A stretch of 17,574 nucleotides of DNA from Natronohydrobacter sp. (lineage in GTDB: Bacteria > Pseudomonadota > Alphaproteobacteria > Rhodobacterales > Rhodobacteraceae). Position numbers and translations under genes: made by a program. The stretch lies in NCBI GenBank assembly GCA_007116445.1, contig SKIM01000339.1, positions 1-17,574 of the forward strand, given 5' to 3'. The notes below the pieces were generated by a model. It searched no databases, was not told the DNA's origin, and saw only the letters and a program-made list of their open reading frames with translations. Shown here piece by piece: positions 13,677 through 17,574 of this stretch (within the stretch, counting starts at the first letter, position 1; the number at the start of each line of letters is the position of its first letter).

Positions 13677-14435
13677 CTATTCGGCGGCTTCCGACGGGCT
13701 GACCGACGCATCTGCGTCGGGCTGCGCTTTCTCTGCGGCAGCCTTGCGCGGTTTGCGCGTGTTGCGCGCGGGTTTCGCGGCCGGTTTCACATCCGAGGCG
13801 CTGCCATCCGCGTCCCCTGTGGCGGCTTTGCGCGCGCGGGGTTGACGACGGGCGGCAGGTTTGCGCGGTGCTGCATCAGCAGGAGTGGTCGCCTCGGGTT
13901 GCGGCGCGCTGTCAGCAGTGGCGGGAATTTCGGCGGCGGCTGCGGGCTGCTCCTGACGCGCTGATTCCGGCGTCTCGACCAGAGTGCCCTGATCGCGCTC
14001 GGAATTTGCCCTGTCCTGAAGTGCGAAAGCGTCACCCCCGGATGTGTCGCGCGCATCATCGCCGGTTTGCTGCGCGCCATCTGTGTTGCGGCGCGACTCG
14101 TGGCGGCGTTGGCCCTGCCCGCGATCATCGTTCTGACTGCGATTGCGCTCTTCCTGCTGCAGGCGTCGCGCTTCCTGTTCAGCCTGCTGTTCGCGCATCG
14201 CCTGTGCAAGCAGCCGCGTGTAATGCTCGGCATGCTGCTGGAAATTTTCGGCCGCGACCCGATCATTGGAAAGCTGCGCATCGCGCGCCAGAACCTGATA
14301 CTTTTCAATGATCTGCTGCGGCGTACCGCGCACCTTGCCTTCAGGGCCGGAACTGTCAAAGACGCGATTGACGATGTTGCCAAGCGTTTTGGGACGGTTC
14401 GATTTCGAACGCGAGCGTTTGTTGGTTGATCTCAT
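13677..14435 (-). CDS. DUF4167-domain protein with low-complexity tail
   Basis: The N-terminal 80 residues match the DUF4167 domain typical of Alphaproteobacteria: a basic start (MRSTNKRSRSKSNRPK), then GNIVNRVFDSSGPEGKVRGT, PQQIIEKYQVLARDAQLSND and AENFQQHAEHYTRLL. The remainder (about 81-252) is low complexity: a Gln/Glu/Arg-rich helix-forming part, an Asp/Arg-rich stretch, then Ala/Pro/Lys/Arg repeats such as KPAARRQPRARKA and KPAAKPARNTRKPRKAA, and an acidic end. This suggests a disordered, nucleic-acid-binding cytosolic protein; the function of the family is not established to my knowledge. ATG at 14435 has AGGA 11 nt upstream. It converges on the AraC gene and lies downstream of prmC, separated by a 225-nt gap containing a terminator. 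Confidence 0.9.
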   Translation of the reverse strand: MRSTNKRSRSKSNRPKTLGNIVNRVFDSSGPEGKVRGTPQQIIEKYQVLARDAQLSNDRVAAENFQQHAEHYTRLLAQAMREQQAEQEARRLQQEERNRSQNDDRGQGQRRHESRRNTDGAQQTGDDARDTSGGDAFALQDRANSERDQGTLVETPESARQEQPAAAAEIPATADSAPQPEATTPADAAPRKPAARRQPRARKAATGDADGSASDVKPAAKPARNTRKPRKAAAEKAQPDADASVSPSEAAE

Positions 14436-14469
14436 GCGTAACTATATCCTGCCGATCATGGCATAGGTG

Positions 14470-14512
14470 CAGTCCTGTTTTCAGTGTCTCCGTCACCGGA
14501 CGACCCGGACTG
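14470..14512. repeat. Possible stem-loop in the DUF4167 leader
   Basis: CAGTCC (14470-14475) is the reverse complement of GGACTG (14507-14512), and TTTTCAG nearby (14478-14484) could instead pair with CTGAAAA (14513-14519). The two options share the same loop region and exclude each other in part. This is 35-85 nt upstream of the DUF4167 start. The rest of the gap 14436-14626 shows no gene and no convincing promoter. Confidence 0.25.
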
Positions 14513-14626
14513 CTGAAAAAGGGATTTAGAGAAGCGCTGCGCGACCCCGCATCCCGCTTCTTGAATATCACTTCGCATGGCTGCGGGCACATGACAAGCC
14601 CCTAGCGATTAAAATTTGTGATCCGG

Positions 14627-14648
14627 GCAGGAAACAGCCGTTTCCTGC
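14627..14648 (-). terminator. Strong hairpin downstream of prmC
   Basis: On the minus strand GCAGGAAAC (14648-14640), loop GGCT, and GTTTCCTGC (14635-14627) form a perfect 9-bp stem starting 12 nt after the prmC stop. The sequence after it is CCGGATCACAAATTTT, so the T-run comes late. Position and stem quality favour a terminator of prfA-prmC; the late T-run lowers certainty. Confidence 0.55.
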
Positions 14649-14660
14649 GGCCTAGATGCC

Positions 14661-15503
14661 TCAGGCAGGGCGTTGTGCCATCACCACGCGCGCCCGGCCC
14701 GTCATATCCGCGACCAAGGCTGCGGCGCGCAGCCCGGCCTGCATGAAGAGCGCCTGCACGTCCGGCCCCTGCCCCAGCCCGATTTCCACCATCAGCCAGC
14801 CCTCAGGGGCCAGCAGCGCGGGCGCCTGCGCTGCGATGCGCCGGTAATCCGCCAGCCCCGACCCGTCACAGCCCGCGGGCACAAGTGCGCCGCGCGGCTC
14901 CCAGTCGCGGGTCTCGGGGGCAAGCGCTGCGAGTTCGCCTGCACCGATATAGGGGGGATTCGAGACGATCAGATCGAATGGCCCCGCCAGCCCTGCGCAC
15001 CAGTCGGCGCATTGAAAACGCGCGCGTGCGGTCAGCCCAAGCGCCTGCGCATTGGCCCGCGCGACGGCCAAAGCGGACTCGGAGATATCTGCACCCAGCC
15101 CGGTCGCATCCGGGCGTTCCGCCAGCAGGCTGAGCAGAATCGCCCCGCTGCCCGTGCCCAGATCAAGGACATGCGCGAAAGGCAGATCCAGTGCTGTCGC
15201 AACCAGTGTTTCGGTTTCAGGGCGCGGGTCGAGCACATCAGGGGTGACCTTGAACATCCGCCCCCAAAACTGCCGCTGGCCAATGATCTGCGCGACAGGC
15301 TGGCGGCGGGCACGCGCAGCGATCGCGGCGCGAAACCGCGCCTGCGCGCCCGCGTCCATGTCGTCGCCCAGCGCCAGCGTCAGCCGGTCCTGACTGATCC
15401 CCAGCGCATGGGCCATCAGCCAGCGCGCATCGCGCGCCGCCCCCTCGATCCCGGCCGCACGCAGGGTCTGGACGCCTTCGGCCAGCAGCCGGTCCGCGCG
15501 CAT
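14661..15503 (-). CDS. prmC: Release factor glutamine N5-methyltransferase PrmC
   Basis: PrmC methylates the glutamine of the GGQ motif in release factors 1 and 2 using S-adenosylmethionine. The 280-residue protein has an N-terminal helical release-factor-binding part with QPVAQIIGQRQFWGRMF (68-84), then PRPETE (93-98), the SAM-binding loop DLGTGSGA (114-121), and the catalytic NPPY (182-185) that holds the glutamine side chain. EPRGALVPAGCDGSGLADYR follows, as in the family. The ATG at 15503 shares one base with the prfA stop (TGATG), so the enzyme and its substrate are probably co-translated. A strong hairpin follows the stop. Confidence 0.97.
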   Translation of the reverse strand: MRADRLLAEGVQTLRAAGIEGAARDARWLMAHALGISQDRLTLALGDDMDAGAQARFRAAIAARARRQPVAQIIGQRQFWGRMFKVTPDVLDPRPETETLVATALDLPFAHVLDLGTGSGAILLSLLAERPDATGLGADISESALAVARANAQALGLTARARFQCADWCAGLAGPFDLIVSNPPYIGAGELAALAPETRDWEPRGALVPAGCDGSGLADYRRIAAQAPALLAPEGWLMVEIGLGQGPDVQALFMQAGLRAAALVADMTGRARVVMAQRPA

Positions 15504-16558
15504 CAGGCTTCCATCTCGGCCAGTTTCGCGGCCTGATCGGCAGCCGTCAGCGCGTCGATGATTTCATCGAGATCGCCCTGCATCACTGCATCGAGCTTGT
15601 AGAGCGTCAGGTTGATGCGGTGATCGGTCATCCGGCCTTGCGGGAAATTATAGGTGCGGATGCGCTCGGAGCGGTCGCCCGAGCCGACCTGCGCGCGGCG
15701 CGCATCCGCGCGCGCCGCATCCGCGCGCTGACGCTCCATATCGTAGAGCTTGGCGCGCAAGACCTGCATCGCGATGGCGCGGTTCTGATGCTGCGATTTC
15801 TCGGCCGATGTGACAACGATCCCGCTGGGCAGATGGGTGATGCGCACTGCCGAATCAGTGGTGTTCACATGCTGCCCACCCGCGCCCGAGGCGCGCATCG
15901 TGTCGATGCGGATGTCGCTAGCAGGGATGTCGATATCGACCTCCTCGGCTTCGGGCAGCACAGCGACAGTGGCCGCCGACGTATGGATGCGCCCCCCCGA
16001 TTCGGTGACCGGCACACGCTGGACACGGTGCACACCGGATTCGTATTTGAACCGCGCGAATACCCCCTCGCCCGCGATGCGCATGACCGCTTCGCGCAAT
16101 CCCCCGAGTTCGGTTTCCGAAAAGCTGATCATCTGCACCTGCCAGCCGCGCGCCTCGGCATAGCGCTGATACATGCGCAAGAGATCGGATGCGAAAAGGC
16201 TGGCTTCCTCGCCGCCAGTGCCGGGGCGCAATTCGATCAGCGCAGGCCGTGCATCGGCCGCATCCTTGGGCAACAGCGCCAGCCGCAGCGCTTGCTCAAG
16301 CGCGGGCAGCGCCTCGGCCAGCCGCGCGAGTTCATCTTCGGCCAAGGCGCGCATCTCAGGATCGGCGCGCATCTCGATCGCGTCACGCTGATCCGCGAGC
16401 GCCTGACGATAGGCCGCAATCTGGGCCACAACGGGCTTCAACTCGGCATATTCGCGCGTCAGCGCCGCGATGTCTTCGGGGGCCACGCCTTCCATCAGGC
16501 GGGCTTCGAGAAAGCCGAAACGGCGGATGATCTGATCTAGGGTGTCTTGCGCGAACAT
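15503..16558 (-). CDS. prfA: Peptide chain release factor 1
   Basis: RF1 recognises UAA and UAG and triggers peptide release. Numbered from ATG at 16558 the protein has 351 residues, close to the usual 355-360. It shows RPGTGGEEASLFASDLLRMY (111-130), the stop-codon-reading tripeptide in RVPVTESGGRIHTS (PVT at 183-185; the RF1 class has P-x-T where RF2 has SPF), and the catalytic GGQ at 227-229 in SGAGGQHVN. The C-terminal block includes RIRTYNFPQGRMTDHRI. The frame is open upstream to an ATG at 16669, but those 37 residues resemble no RF1 and would reach back towards the divergent gene. The ribosome site ahead of 16558 is weak (TAGG). It overlaps prmC by 1 nt. Confidence 0.97.
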   Translation of the reverse strand: MFAQDTLDQIIRRFGFLEARLMEGVAPEDIAALTREYAELKPVVAQIAAYRQALADQRDAIEMRADPEMRALAEDELARLAEALPALEQALRLALLPKDAADARPALIELRPGTGGEEASLFASDLLRMYQRYAEARGWQVQMISFSETELGGLREAVMRIAGEGVFARFKYESGVHRVQRVPVTESGGRIHTSAATVAVLPEAEEVDIDIPASDIRIDTMRASGAGGQHVNTTDSAVRITHLPSGIVVTSAEKSQHQNRAIAMQVLRAKLYDMERQRADAARADARRAQVGSGDRSERIRTYNFPQGRMTDHRINLTLYKLDAVMQGDLDEIIDALTAADQAAKLAEMEA

Positions 16559-16687
16559 GCTGGACCTAGTGGCCAAACTCGGCGCGCGGGTCAAGCCTTG
16601 GCAGGGATGTGCTGGACGCGCGCGATGTGAGGATTTATGCTGCATTGACGCGCAAATGGCGCAGGGCAAAGCAGGAATTCAACGTCA

Positions 16688-17574
16688 ATGGGCGATTTCG
16701 CCATCACGCTCGACGCGGCCTTCTGGATCACTGCCGGGGCCATTGTTCTTCTGCTGGTCATCTCGGGTTTTTTCTCCGGCTCGGAAACGGCGCTGACCGC
16801 CGCGAGCCGGGGCAAGCTGAAAGCGCATGCAGACAAGGGCCTGTCGGGGGCTGCGAGCGCGCTGAAGCTGACCGAAGACAGCGAACGGATGATCGGCGCG
16901 ATCCTGCTGGGCAATAACACGGTCAACATCCTCGCCGCTTCGCTGGCCACAGCGCTGTTCACGCGGCTGTTCGGTGACAGCGGCGTGGCGCTGGCGACGC
17001 TGGTGATGACGCTTCTGGTGCTGATCTTCGCGGAAGTCCTGCCCAAGACCTATGCGATCACCAATCCCGAAACTGTCGCGCTGCGCGTCTCCGCGCCCTT
17101 GCGCATCCTTGTGGCGCTGTTTTCGCCCATCGTCTCGGTCGTCCGCTTCATCGTGCGCCGGGTTCTGATGGCCTTCGGGGTGCAGATCGACCCCGACCGT
17201 GACATCATGTCGGTGCATGAGGAAATCGCAGGCACGCTGGCGCTGGGGCATTCCTCCGGCTCGGTCGAAAAGGAAGACCGCGACCGCCTTCTGGGCGCGC
17301 TTGATCTGTCCGAACGCACGGTCGAGGAAATCATGCGCCATCGCAGCCAGATCGAGGTCGTCAATGCCGATGACCCGATCGAGGATATCATCGCGCAATG
17401 CATCAACTCGCCCCATTCGCGCCTGCCCATGTATCGCGAGGAACAGGAGAATATCGTTGGCATCCTCTATGCCCGCGATCTGGTGCGCGAAATGCACCGG
17501 CTGGTGACGGATGCGGGCGGTGACTACGCGGCGATCCGCGATCTGGATCTGGATGCGCTGGCCCGCACGCCCTA
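16688..17574 (+). CDS. DUF21/CBS-domain membrane protein, HlyC/CorC family, N-terminal part (cut by window edge)
   Basis: Members of this family are inner-membrane proteins with a DUF21 (CNNM) membrane domain, a pair of CBS domains and a CorC/HlyC C-terminal domain, linked to magnesium or cobalt handling; the substrate here cannot be told. The frame is open for 295 codons to the edge. The first helix ends in ISGFFSGSETALTAASRGKL (25-44), the family's hallmark. MIGAILLGNNTVNILAASLA, then LIFAEVLPKTYAITNPE and further hydrophobic helices follow. After about residue 185 the soluble part includes SGSVEKEDRDRLLGALDLSE and the start of a CBS domain with SRLPMYREEQENIVGILYAR. ATG at 16688 has AGGA 11 nt upstream. 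The 129-nt gap to the divergent prfA shows no clear promoter boxes. The second CBS and the C-terminal domain lie beyond the window. Confidence 0.92.
   Translation, partial: MGDFAITLDAAFWITAGAIVLLLVISGFFSGSETALTAASRGKLKAHADKGLSGAASALKLTEDSERMIGAILLGNNTVNILAASLATALFTRLFGDSGVALATLVMTLLVLIFAEVLPKTYAITNPETVALRVSAPLRILVALFSPIVSVVRFIVRRVLMAFGVQIDPDRDIMSVHEEIAGTLALGHSSGSVEKEDRDRLLGALDLSERTVEEIMRHRSQIEVVNADDPIEDIIAQCINSPHSRLPMYREEQENIVGILYARDLVREMHRLVTDAGGDYAAIRDLDLDALARTP

Noticed and set aside
14356..14592. Minus-strand 78-codon frame over the DUF4167 start
   Set aside because: It overlaps the DUF4167 coding start in another frame, and its product is compositionally random.
16561..16588. Possible leaderless promoter for prfA (TTGACC, 17-nt spacer, CACTAG)
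   Set aside because: The -10 box matches in only two of six positions, so the pattern is not strong enough to claim.
16559..16669. 37-residue N-terminal extension of RF1
   Set aside because: It does not resemble RF1 and would occupy the promoter gap shared with the divergent membrane protein.
1..17574. tRNA, rRNA, CRISPR, insertion sequence, prophage or integron signals
   Set aside because: None seen: no direct-repeat array, transposase or integrase coding, or tRNA-like cloverleaf with a CCA end was found by eye. Nearly all sequence is accounted for by core genes.

Overview
The window is a dense, high-GC stretch of an alphaproteobacterial chromosome. Gene content, gene order and protein sequences (LpxI instead of LpxH, a DUF4167 protein, an OmpH/Skp-like chaperone) fit the Rhodobacteraceae (Rhodobacter/Roseobacter group). 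That placement is an inference from family resemblance, not from a search.

Region 1, minus strand, read from 11654 down to 1: pyrH - frr - uppS - cdsA - dxr - rseP - a 49-codon small membrane ORF - [hairpin terminator, then promoter] - bamA - skp/ompH - fabZ - lpxA - lpxI - lpxB (cut by the window edge). This is the widely conserved envelope-biogenesis cluster. It covers UMP kinase and ribosome recycling, isoprenoid and undecaprenyl carrier synthesis, CDP-diacylglycerol synthesis, the site-2 protease, the outer-membrane barrel assembly protein with its chaperone, and the first steps of lipid A synthesis. Many junctions overlap by 1-8 nt, which suggests translational coupling. lpxD, which sits between skp and fabZ in enterobacteria, is not present here.

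Region 2, plus strand, 11769-13670: miaA (tRNA dimethylallyltransferase), divergent from pyrH, then an AraC-family transcriptional regulator of unknown target.

Region 3, minus strand, 16558 down to 13677: prfA-prmC (release factor 1 and its glutamine methyltransferase, overlapping by 1 nt), a strong hairpin terminator, then a DUF4167 protein with a low-complexity basic/acidic tail that converges on the AraC gene.

Region 4, plus strand, 16688 to the edge: start of a DUF21/CBS-domain membrane protein (HlyC/CorC family), divergent from prfA.

No tRNA, rRNA, CRISPR array, insertion sequence or phage gene was seen. The window is essentially core genome. The least explained item is the small single-pass membrane ORF at 5900-6049 between rseP and bamA. 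It has a strong ribosome binding site and is followed by a terminator-like hairpin. Secondary points of interest are inverted repeats at the bamA and pyrH promoters, the acyl-length-determining position of LpxA, and an Asp-Pro-rich insert in the BamA barrel.
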